A stretch of 64,000 nucleotides of DNA, taken from CAZGSN01 sp964371655 (GTDB lineage: Bacteria > Desulfobacterota > Binatia > HRBIN30). Positions 57,153 to 64,000 of this stretch are shown piece after piece (position 1 is the stretch's first letter; every line of letters starts with the position of its first letter). The position numbers and the translations under genes were made by a program. The stretch spans positions 62,001 through 126,000 of the forward strand of contig CAYJOD010000011.1 in assembly GCA_964371655.1 (NCBI GenBank), written 5' to 3'. The notes beneath the pieces are model-generated. The model saw nothing but the letters and a program-made list of their open reading frames with translations, was not told where the DNA came from and searched no databases.

Positions 57153-58211
57153 CGCCCGGTCGCGATCGGGTCCCGGCCGCGACCATTCGCCGACGACCTT
57201 CGGGGCGCGACGTTTGAACGTCTCCTCGGGAATCTGCTCCGCATCGCGGGAAACATCCATCGGTACGCCGGATTGCTCGGAGACGGCGCGTTCGACGCGA
57301 CTCCAGTCAACGGCGTCCTGCCAGCCATACTTCTCCACAATGCGCTTCACCTCACGGTAGAGCCCGGGCCGGAGGTCGTAGATGTCTTTGTGGATCTCCA
57401 CGAAGACACGCCGGTCGCGCACGCCCACTTTGACGGGCTGATACACGAACTCACCTGCGGCACCGACCGGCACTTGCGGGAACAGCGTGTTGATGTCCTC
57501 CGGGTAGAGGCGCACACAGCCGTGGCTGACCTGCATGCCTACACCCCAGGGAATGTTGGTGCCGTGAATCCCATAGAGCGGCAACGTCAGGCGCAGGCGA
57601 TACTTCCCGAGCGGATTGTCCGGATCGCCCCCTTCGATGAAGTTGGGGGCCGGTTTGCCCTCGCGAATGTGTTCCTTCTTGATCGAGTCCGTCAGCACCC
57701 AGCGTGGATTGACGTCCTTCTCGGTGATCTTGAACTTGGCCTCCGGGGTGCGCCACTCGTCGCGGCCCAGGCCCACCGGATAGGTGGTGACGAACACGGT
57801 GCCGGATCCGCCGCCGTGAAAGTAGTAGAGCCGCATCTCGGGGATATTCACCACCACGCCGCGGGTTTCGACGTCGGGCAAGATCCATTGCGTCGGCAAC
57901 AGGACCAGCTGGCCATTCGGAGGCACCCACGGGTCGATGCCCGGGTTCGCTTCCTCGAACTCGTTGTACCCGAGGTCGGCGTAGCGAGCGATGTCGAGGA
58001 AGGTGTCCTTCTTCTCGACTTGATAATAGCGCGACGAACCGATCACCGTGATCGACGTCTCCAAATCGTGTCCCGGTACGGCAACGTAGAGCCGGCTCAG
58101 AGTCTCTTTGTTGTCGAAGTCGTCCTCGGTCCATTCACGTGCCGCGGCCGCACCCGCGACCAGAAGGACAAAGAGCAGGGGCAACCAAAGCTTTTGCAGG
58201 GAGACGCGCAT
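57114..58211 (-). CDS. L,D-transpeptidase with LysM-like domain
   Basis: A 365-residue periplasmic enzyme. A signal peptide is at residues ~1-23. A LysM-like region lies at ~60-105 (Y-Q-V-E-K-K-D-T-F-L-D-I-A-R). The YkuD domain ends with H216-G-T-N and S-H230-G-C232-V-R-L, the catalytic histidine and cysteine. It makes 3-3 peptidoglycan crosslinks or attaches proteins. The start at 58211 was chosen for the signal peptide. Confidence 0.92.
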   Translation of the reverse strand: MRVSLQKLWLPLLFVLLVAGAAAAREWTEDDFDNKETLSRLYVAVPGHDLETSITVIGSSRYYQVEKKDTFLDIARYADLGYNEFEEANPGIDPWVPPNGQLVLLPTQWILPDVETRGVVVNIPEMRLYYFHGGGSGTVFVTTYPVGLGRDEWRTPEAKFKITEKDVNPRWVLTDSIKKEHIREGKPAPNFIEGGDPDNPLGKYRLRLTLPLYGIHGTNIPWGVGMQVSHGCVRLYPEDINTLFPQVPVGAAGEFVYQPVKVGVRDRRVFVEIHKDIYDLRPGLYREVKRIVEKYGWQDAVDWSRVERAVSEQSGVPMDVSRDAEQIPEETFKRRAPKVVGEWSRPGPDRDRASGTPGIPNTKAR

Positions 58212-58533
58212 CTCGAATGAGCTCGGAATGCGCCCTTCTAGAAGTTCCACGCTCCCGATGCCAGGGCTCGCCCTGCCTCATTGCAATTCCCGCCGGCCGC
58301 GTGGCTTTGGCGCGGTCGCCGGGCTCAGGACAGCACTTTGCGTCTTGGCGCGAGTCAAAGCCAAATTTTTCTCGCGCCAAGGCGCAAAGGGCTCGCCTAA
58401 CGCTAGATGGAAAACCGGTAAATTGACCAGTTTCGTATTCCCGGTTTCCTGTTTCCGGTTTTCCATTTCTTTGCCCCACGTAGAGCAGCCACCTCCCTTG
58501 CCGAGCTGCCACGAGCCGCGTAAACACCGTCTC
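58212..58533. other. Divergent spacer between L,D-transpeptidase and CBS genes
   Basis: Contains an inverted pair CACTTTGCGTCTTGGCGCGAG (about 58333) and TCTCGCGCCAAGGCGCAAAG (about 58371), and a stretch of alternating CCGGTTT/AAACCGG units at 58410-58460. No gene recognised. Promoters for both genes are expected here. Confidence 0.5.
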
Positions 58534-59133
58534 ATGCTCGTACGTCACCGCATGACCGAGAAAGTCGTCAGTCTGGGGCCGGCGGATACTGTGGCGACGG
58601 CGCGCAAGATCCTCCAGCAGCAACGCATCCACCACCTGCCCGTCGTCGTGCGCGGGCGTCTGGTCGGGATCGTCACCGATCGCGACGTGCGTAGCGCGAC
58701 GGCGGCGACACAGAGCGTGCGCGAGATCATGAGCACCGACCTGATCACGATCGGCGTCGGAGCGTACGTCGATCACGCCGCGCAGCTGATGCGCCGCCAT
58801 CGCATCGGCGCGCTGCCGGTCGTCGACAACAAGGACCGCCTGGTGGGGATCCTGACCGCTAACGACGTGCTCGACGCGTTCGTCGCCGTTTCCGGCGTGC
58901 ATCGACCGACCTACGAGCTGGTGCTCACCGGGATCAACAGCGACAGCGCCGCGCAACGGGCGCGGGCGCTCATCCACCAGCGGCGTGGCGACGTGAAATG
59001 GATGCACCGCGATCGTAGCGACGCTAGCCGGCTGCACCTGCGCCTGAAGGCCACCCGCATCGACGAGATTTCCGATGCCCTCGAAGCCGCCGGCTTCGGC
59101 GTCAGCTCGATCGTTGCACCGCCGACGCGCTGA
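58534..59133 (+). CDS. CBS-pair domain protein
   Basis: A 199-residue protein with two CBS motifs (residues ~1-60 and ~62-125: H-R-M-T-E-K-V-V-S-L-G-P, then I-M-S-T-D-L-I-T-I-G). The C-terminal part resembles an ACT-type domain (E-L-V-L-T-G-I...L-H-L-R-L-K-A-T), as in AcuB-like proteins. It probably senses adenine nucleotides. The target enzyme is unknown. Confidence 0.85.
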   Translation: MLVRHRMTEKVVSLGPADTVATARKILQQQRIHHLPVVVRGRLVGIVTDRDVRSATAATQSVREIMSTDLITIGVGAYVDHAAQLMRRHRIGALPVVDNKDRLVGILTANDVLDAFVAVSGVHRPTYELVLTGINSDSAAQRARALIHQRRGDVKWMHRDRSDASRLHLRLKATRIDEISDALEAAGFGVSSIVAPPTR

Positions 59134-59138
59134 TTTGG

Positions 59139-59230
59139 ATCCCTCACCCCCGCCCTCTCCCGCAGTGATGCGGGAGAGGGGGTACTGCTAAACATCTGCG
59201 TGGGTTGCGGGCGTCAGCTCGCACTGTGTC
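59139..59230. repeat. Third, shorter copy of the GGGAGAGGG repeat
   Basis: CCCTCTCCCGCAGTGATGCG and the adjoining GGGAGAGGGGGTAC, followed by a GGGTTGCGGGCGTCAGC tail, match the second half of the repeats at 36721 and 52871. Related CACAGAGAC-type sequence follows to 59240. The rest of the spacer to 59391 holds nothing I recognise. Confidence 0.6.
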
Positions 59231-59391
59231 TCTGTGGTTCATTTTCTTCTTCTTTTGCAATAGTCAGCAAGGTTCCCCTCATGATTCGCCTCTTCCGTGC
59301 CTCCCGCCTGCGGTCCGAAGCCTTCGGCGGATGGACCGTGTCTCCGTGGTGAAGCTCTTTGGTGAGAACTTCACGTTAGGGTGAGGGAACG

Positions 59392-60636
59392 TCAGCGTCG
59401 CGCCGCCGTCTTGCGCTCGCGGATCACGCGCAGCGCCAGGGCGGCGGTGCTGATCGCAGCGGAGCCGAACAGCAGCGCAAAGATGACGTGCAGGTCGCCG
59501 CTCTGGCTGTCGTACAGACGCCCGATCACCAGCTCCTGAACCACCGGGCCGCAGGCACCGAGGGAGACGATGATGCCGGTGACCTGCAGCGCGATGCGGC
59601 GATCGCCGAGATCCATGGCCCCGGCGCCGGTCATCAGCGCGTCCGGCCCGAAGAGCGAGAAGCCGACGAGCGCTAGGCACAGCGCGAACACGACGAGATT
59701 GGTCGCGCCGAGCGTCATCAATAGACCGCAGCTCGCGAACAGCAGCAACATCATCACCAGACTCGGCATGGCGCGCTGGCCACCGAAAAGACGGTCGCTG
59801 GCCCACCCGGAGAACAAAACGCCGGGTATCCCGGCGATGTCGAATAGCGTCGATAGGTAGCCGGCATTGTCGCTGTTGAGGCCATAGTTGTGCTGCAAGA
59901 AGAATGGCACCCACGACCACAATGCGTAGCGGATCAGCTTCAGGAAGAAGTAGAACACCCCGATCAGCAGGACGTCGATCACCAGGTCGCGTGTCCACGG
60001 CGAGACACTTTCATCGGAAATAGAACCGGTCGCACCGAGTGGAGCCGGGAAGCCGATGTCTTCGGGGCGGTCGACGAGGACGACGGCGTTGACGACCCAC
60101 AACACAGCGAGCACGGCGGCGCCGACGAAGAAGGTTGCTTGCCACCCCCAGCGCACCAACACCGCCGCGGTCACGAAAGTCGAGAGCAGGCTGCCGACCT
60201 GGAAATTGGTCGCCCATAACCCCATGGCGCGGCCGCGCTCGGCGTGCCCGAACCACGCCGCCATCAAGCCCACGCCGGCGGGCCAGCCCACGGCCTGCCC
60301 GAGACCGTTGGCCACCATCATCCCGGCCAAGAACGCGAAGCCGCCGCCGAGGCCGAAGGCAATGGTGGCGACGATCGACAACGCCATGCCGAGGAGGAAC
60401 AAACGCCGCGCGCCCAGCCGGCTGCCGAGGGTGCCGGCTAGGAACTGCCCGAGGGCATAGGCGATGAGATAGGCGGCACCGATCGTTCCCAGGTCGGTGG
60501 CACTCAGATGCAGCTCGCTACCCAGCGTCCCTTTCGCCACCGAGAACGGTTTGCGGCAAAAGTAGAAGCCGACGTAGGCCAGCCACGTGGCCACGAAGAT
60601 GCGCAGGCGCCAAGTGCTTTGGGAAGCGTTACGCAC
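59392..60636 (-). CDS. MFS transporter, organophosphate/glycerol-3-phosphate antiporter-like
   Basis: A 414-residue permease with about twelve transmembrane segments. The early motif Y-V-G-F-Y-F-C-R-K-P-F-S-V-A and G-x-I-G-A-A-Y-L-I-A-Y-A-L-G-Q-F are typical of the GlpT/UhpT subgroup. A GTG at 60636 was taken as start because it directly precedes the family N-terminus; no strong ribosome-binding site is seen. The substrate is not certain. Confidence 0.82.
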   Translation of the reverse strand: MRNASQSTWRLRIFVATWLAYVGFYFCRKPFSVAKGTLGSELHLSATDLGTIGAAYLIAYALGQFLAGTLGSRLGARRLFLLGMALSIVATIAFGLGGGFAFLAGMMVANGLGQAVGWPAGVGLMAAWFGHAERGRAMGLWATNFQVGSLLSTFVTAAVLVRWGWQATFFVGAAVLAVLWVVNAVVLVDRPEDIGFPAPLGATGSISDESVSPWTRDLVIDVLLIGVFYFFLKLIRYALWSWVPFFLQHNYGLNSDNAGYLSTLFDIAGIPGVLFSGWASDRLFGGQRAMPSLVMMLLLFASCGLLMTLGATNLVVFALCLALVGFSLFGPDALMTGAGAMDLGDRRIALQVTGIIVSLGACGPVVQELVIGRLYDSQSGDLHVIFALLFGSAAISTAALALRVIRERKTAARR

Positions 60637-60706
60637 GCGCCGACATACACTTTGAGGGAGGCCGAGTCGACGCCGCTCGTCAGACGATCTGCGGACGCGA
60701 TAAGTT

Positions 60707-60798
60707 ATGGAGTGCGGTGGCTTGCCACCGCTTTGCTCGATTCGGCGCCGCGCGCGCTTGCGGTGGTAGAAAAGCGGGAGCAAGCTCCCGCACTCCAA
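60707..60798. repeat. Interspersed repeat with GGAGTGCGG/CCGCACTCC ends
   Basis: Outer 9-bp inverted ends (GGAGTGCGG and CCGCACTCC) enclose inner hairpins GGTGGCTTGCCACC and GCGGGAGCAAGCTCCCGC. It looks like a small repetitive element. Confidence 0.5.
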
Positions 60799-60889
60799 AG
60801 CGCCCACGACGACTCGCTGTGCAAAGCTGCCCTGCGCCGGTGGTTGTCACTCTCTCGAGGCGGCAGGAGGCTGGAAGAGCCTTGGCCAT

Positions 60890-61159
60890 TCAGAGGTAAG
60901 GTAAGAAGACCGGCATCGCCGACAGCAGCGCTTCGAGATTGGGGTACTCCTCGAGCTCGCGATACAAGGCGGCGTAGTATCCCGAGGCGCGCTGCTGATC
61001 CGAGGGGTCGTCCGACTCGATGGCGGCCTCGAGCATTTTCAACATCGGCTGGGTGTTGAGCTTGATCTGCGCCGGCATCTCGTCATCGATGGCAATCAGC
61101 AAGCGTGTACGCTCGATCAGCTTCTGAACTCGTTCGACGTCGCTCAGGTCGTGAGCCAT
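60890..61159 (-). CDS. Small helical hypothetical protein
   Basis: An 89-residue acidic helical protein (V-E-R-V-Q-K-L-I-E-R-T-R-L-L, then I-E-S-D-D-P-S-D-Q-Q). No family recognised. It is encoded after the zinc-ribbon gene, 17 bp apart, on the same strand. Confidence 0.6.
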   Translation of the reverse strand: MAHDLSDVERVQKLIERTRLLIAIDDEMPAQIKLNTQPMLKMLEAAIESDDPSDQQRASGYYAALYRELEEYPNLEALLSAMPVFLPYL

Positions 61160-61176
61160 TGCCGCCTCAATCCGAT

Positions 61177-61344
61177 TCAAACGATGGTGTCGCTGCAATC
61201 CTGGAAGAAGCCGCAGCGCGGGCAGCGCGCCTTGCAGTGCAGGCGCTGCAATCGGGCGCTGCAGTTCGGGCAGTACGCCAAGTGCTCCCATTCGTCACGC
61301 GGGACCGATGCATCCCGCTCAGATGCGCGATCACTCGTCGCCAT
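61177..61344 (-). CDS. Small zinc-ribbon protein (55 residues)
   Basis: Two C-x2-C pairs, C25-P-N-C28 and C41-P-R-C44-G, form a zinc ribbon; Cys37 and Cys50 are extra. The ATG at 61344 has GGGGACG upstream and overlaps the end of the lipoprotein gene by 14 bp. The next gene starts 17 bp after its stop, so the three form a short operon. Function unknown. Confidence 0.65.
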   Translation of the reverse strand: MATSDRASERDASVPRDEWEHLAYCPNCSARLQRLHCKARCPRCGFFQDCSDTIV

Positions 61345-61915
61345 CGTCCCCCTCCGGGAACTCCAGCGGCTTTTGCTCCTCGTACATCACCGCGATGACC
61401 TGTTGTCCGGGCGCTTCGGCATCGTTGACGATCGTCACGTTCACCAGCATGTTGCCCTTCGCGTACGTCGCGAAGGCATGCTGGTCGCGCGTGAACTCCT
61501 GCGTGACGCGCCAGCCGGCTTTGCCCATGGTGTCCTTGTAGGTCTTCACCAGATCGCTCACCGGCTTCTCCGAGGTAAAGATCACATTGCGGGCACTGTT
61601 GGCCAAGTCTTGAACTTGCGCCAGGGTCGAGCCGGGAATGACCGGTACCTCGCTGGGGAAGTCGGTGGGTAGCCGATCCGGTGGCGTCGGGCTCGGACGG
61701 CTCTCTACGGTCTTGGCGGCGGTCGGGGCAGCGGCCGTTGGGGTCGCGGCCTGGGCGCGCGGCGTGACGCTTGGCGTCGACGAAACCTTGACGCTGAAGC
61801 CACTCGAAGAATCATCGATCTGCGGCCGCGGTTCGACCTGGTCGTGACACGTGCACGACGAGAACGCCATCGCCGTGAGCAATGCCAATGTCGCTGCTGG
61901 AGCAAGATGCCTCAT
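61331..61915 (-). CDS. Predicted lipoprotein
   Basis: A 194-residue protein. Its N-terminus (residues ~1-21) is a lipoprotein signal with F-S-S-C before the Cys. A Pro/Thr-rich linker (about 40-90) leads to a small domain (P-T-D-F-P-S-E-V-P-V-I-P-G-S, later G-K-A-G-W-R-V-T). Domains of this type occur in bacterial envelope lipoproteins; function unknown. It is the first gene of a three-gene operon. Confidence 0.7.
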   Translation of the reverse strand: MRHLAPAATLALLTAMAFSSCTCHDQVEPRPQIDDSSSGFSVKVSSTPSVTPRAQAATPTAAAPTAAKTVESRPSPTPPDRLPTDFPSEVPVIPGSTLAQVQDLANSARNVIFTSEKPVSDLVKTYKDTMGKAGWRVTQEFTRDQHAFATYAKGNMLVNVTIVNDAEAPGQQVIAVMYEEQKPLEFPEGDDGDE

Positions 61916-62581
61916 CGCCCTCTCCCTTCCCTCACCTGACAAATTCGGCCGGAGTATAGCCAATTCAAGAACGGAAGATCCATGTGGTCGCGGCGCAACG
62001 GTACGCGGTTCCCTTCGTGCAATTCCCCGTCCGGCCAGGGACAAACCGGCACCGGTCTGGGGGCACATCATTACACACAACTCGCAGCCCGGCCTTGGCG
62101 CGCGTCCCGGAGCATCCCGGAGGGATGACAGCGATTAGCCGGTGGTTGAGGCCAGCGGCCGATACCACCGGCTTCGGGGCCGGATATCGTGCACCCCGGT
62201 AGGGGTGCCAGCTGTCGCAAGCCTTCTCGCCCCGCTGAGCACGATGTGCTTGCACCCCTACCGGGGTGCGAAATACGGGGGCCACGTATGATCCGGTGGT
62301 ATCGCTTCGCTCAACCACCGGCTAATTCCTCCGACCCCTTCGGGGTCCAGAATCCACATACGCGTGCATGCCGAGTCGCATGCATGCCGAGTTGTCTGGA
62401 ATGATGTGGTCTAGGGGTCCCGCCATCGTGTGGCGAGGGGTCGAGGAGATTGCTAGCTTCCGCGCCTTCATGTTTCTGGATCCTGCCGGCAATCGCTGTA
62501 GACCGAGCTCAATCATCATGCAGGGCTCTGACGGCCAATTGCCGCCGGCTATTCGATCAACACGGTAATGAGGGTAGCGAT
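61916..62581. repeat. Intergenic region with palindromic repeats
   Basis: A pair of inverted units, CCGGTGGTTGAGG...GATACCACCGG (62140-62172) and CCGGTGGTATCGCTTCGCTC...AACCACCGG (62291-62320), encloses GCACCCCGGTAGGGGTGC (62190-62207) and its counterpart CACCCCTACCGGGGTGC (62253-62269). I recognise no gene. Promoters of the flanking divergent genes are expected here. Confidence 0.6.
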
Positions 62582-63742
62582 ATGACAGCTCGTTTCTGCA
62601 CAGGTTGCGGTGCCAAGCTCCTCGCCGAGGCGCGTTTCTGCGTCGAATGCGGAGCCGAGAGCGGCGGTGGGCCGGCAGCGCGCGGCCCCTCGGTAAGCTG
62701 GGTGCCGCGCTATGCACCGCTCCTGATCACTCTAACGGTGTTGCTCGTCGGCGCCGTCGTTGTGACGGTGGGCGTGACGAACCCAAAGGCGGCACCACCG
62801 GCGCCGCGGCGCAATGAAGCGCCCGCGGCTGTGGGCGAGGGAGCCATGCCCCCAGGCCACCCGCCGGTGCAAGTCCCGGAGGAGGTGAAGCAAACCATCC
62901 GTGACTTGGCGACACAGGCAGCGGCAGCGCCATCCGATGTGGCGAAGTGGAAGCAGCTCGCCGAGGTGCAGCTGCGTGCCGGTGAGATCGATCTCGCCTA
63001 CCTCGCCGACGCGGAAAGCTCCTACAAGCACCTTCTCGAGCTCGAGCCCCAGAACCTCGACGTCATTCGCTCCTTGGGAAACATTACCTTCGACCGTAAG
63101 GAGACCGACCAGGCCATCGCCTATTACCAGCAGTATCTCAAGCAAAAGCCCGACGACCTGGAGGTGAAGACCGATCTCGGTACCATGCAGCTCAGCGCCG
63201 GTCACGTCGACGCGGCGCTGCTCATCTACGAAGAGGTTCTCAAGATCAATCCGAAATTCTTCCAGGCACAGTTCAACACGGCGATCGCCTACCGCACCAA
63301 AGGGGACGCGGAGAAGACTGCGACCGCGCTCGAAAAGGCGCGCGACATGGCACCCGACGATTCGACGCGCACCCAAGTCGACCAACTACTCGCACACCTG
63401 AAGGGACAGCCGCCGGCCGCGCCGGCGGGCGCACCAGCGGTTGCGGCGCCCGCAGCGGTGGCCGGTGGGACGTTCCAGGCGGACACCGAAGCCCTCTTCA
63501 AACAGAACCCGGTGCTCGGCCCGAAGGTGCAACGCGTGGAGTGGAGCAGCGCGACGTCGGCAAAGGTCGTGGTACGAGACTTCCCCATGGATCAGATGGG
63601 TCCGGAGATGCGCGACATGTTTACCGACAGGATGAAGGGCCGCATCCGCGAAAAGAAGACGGCTTACAAGATCACCGACAGCACGCGCTTCGAGATCTTC
63701 GACGAAGCCAGCAACCACGTCGTCGAGACGATCACCGAGTAA
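62582..63742 (+). CDS. Zinc-ribbon, membrane-anchored TPR protein
   Basis: A 386-residue protein. An N-terminal zinc ribbon has C6-x2-C9 and C20-x2-C23. A single membrane segment follows (about residues 46-65), then a linker and TPR repeats (about 115-270: D-V-I-R-S-L-G-N-I-T-F-D-R-K-E-T-D-Q-A-I). The Pro/Ala-rich stretch at ~275-295 leads to a C-terminal domain without a family name. Probably an envelope or assembly adaptor. Confidence 0.8.
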   Translation: MTARFCTGCGAKLLAEARFCVECGAESGGGPAARGPSVSWVPRYAPLLITLTVLLVGAVVVTVGVTNPKAAPPAPRRNEAPAAVGEGAMPPGHPPVQVPEEVKQTIRDLATQAAAAPSDVAKWKQLAEVQLRAGEIDLAYLADAESSYKHLLELEPQNLDVIRSLGNITFDRKETDQAIAYYQQYLKQKPDDLEVKTDLGTMQLSAGHVDAALLIYEEVLKINPKFFQAQFNTAIAYRTKGDAEKTATALEKARDMAPDDSTRTQVDQLLAHLKGQPPAAPAGAPAVAAPAAVAGGTFQADTEALFKQNPVLGPKVQRVEWSSATSAKVVVRDFPMDQMGPEMRDMFTDRMKGRIREKKTAYKITDSTRFEIFDEASNHVVETITE

Positions 63743-64000
63743 GAAGGCAGATGCGGGGCCGCGCGTCGGCTCTGAACGGCAATCCGATTCTGCGCGGGCC
63801 TGCCCCACAGTAAGAAGATGCGCCGCGCCCGGCCGACACCTCCACTGCCTTAACCGACCGGCATTCGACTCGGACCGATACACCGCACACGGCGGCGCTG
63901 AGCGGCGTCCGGGGCCTACTGAGATTCAGGTTAGGTTTGAGCCTCTGATCGTAGCAGCGTTCGCCAGAGCGTGGCATCCGGCGTTTGCAATTCCATCAGA
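63743..64000. other. Non-coding end of the window
   Basis: No gene or structured element is recognised in these 258 bases. The window ends before any downstream gene becomes visible. Confidence 0.4.

Overview
The window reads as chromosome of a GC-rich, Gram-negative, rod-shaped bacterium from an uncultured or environmental lineage. Three observations support this. There is a complete mreB-mreC-mreD-mrdA-rodA cell-shape operon with an L,D-transpeptidase nearby. There are secreted proteins with EF-hand/dockerin-like tails of the type D-C-x-G-D/N-G-x-V-T-x-x-E-x-V, which I associate with Binatota/Desulfobacterota-like genomes. There is also a high density of short interspersed inverted repeats between genes. 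The taxonomic guess comes from protein style only and was not tested.

Layout. 1-4979: end of a molybdopterin oxidoreductase operon, with a type II DMSO-reductase-family catalytic subunit (5' truncated by the window), a small protein, an iron-sulfur beta subunit resembling Nitrospira-type nitrite oxidoreductase/nitrate reductase beta subunits, and a TorD-like chaperone. 4980-5540: non-coding, with what looks like the 5' part of a group II intron and an IS-like direct repeat. 5541-12870: a serine recombinase, then three genes on the minus strand that look like a lanthipeptide locus: a class II synthetase (LanM), a mersacidin/lichenicidin-type precursor peptide and a large IPT/TIG + HEFGH metalloprotease. 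No transporter is visible.

13315-31572 looks like an integrated phage-satellite-like element. It carries a small-terminase-like HGG protein, a ParB-like protein, a PLP-fold protein, a DNA methyltransferase, a large terminase, a GIY-YIG protein, a type I restriction-modification system (hsdR-hsdS-hsdM), the C-terminal remnant of a second large terminase, a ribbon-helix-helix protein, a RepB-type primase/helicase followed by two inverted sets of 9-bp iterons around an AT-rich spacer (candidate origin), an excisionase-like protein and a tyrosine integrase. No capsid, portal or tail gene was seen. Hypothetical genes and an initiator tRNA-Met with a clear promoter and terminator follow (33676-33795).

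34170-64000 is ordinary chromosome with many interspersed repeats: a secreted trypsin-like protease, oligopeptide ABC permeases, a large winged-helix/ATPase/TPR regulator, a 1185-residue secreted beta-helix protein with a Thr-Pro linker, a cupin regulator, an acyl-CoA dehydrogenase, a toxin-antitoxin pair with a truncated toxin, the mre/mrd operon, an L,D-transpeptidase, a CBS protein, an MFS transporter, two small proteins with a lipoprotein, and a zinc-ribbon/TPR membrane protein.

The two best candidates for something new are the minimal lanthipeptide locus with its M6-like protease, and the satellite-like element with its ParB/PLP-fold/methyltransferase/terminase cassette and iteron origin.
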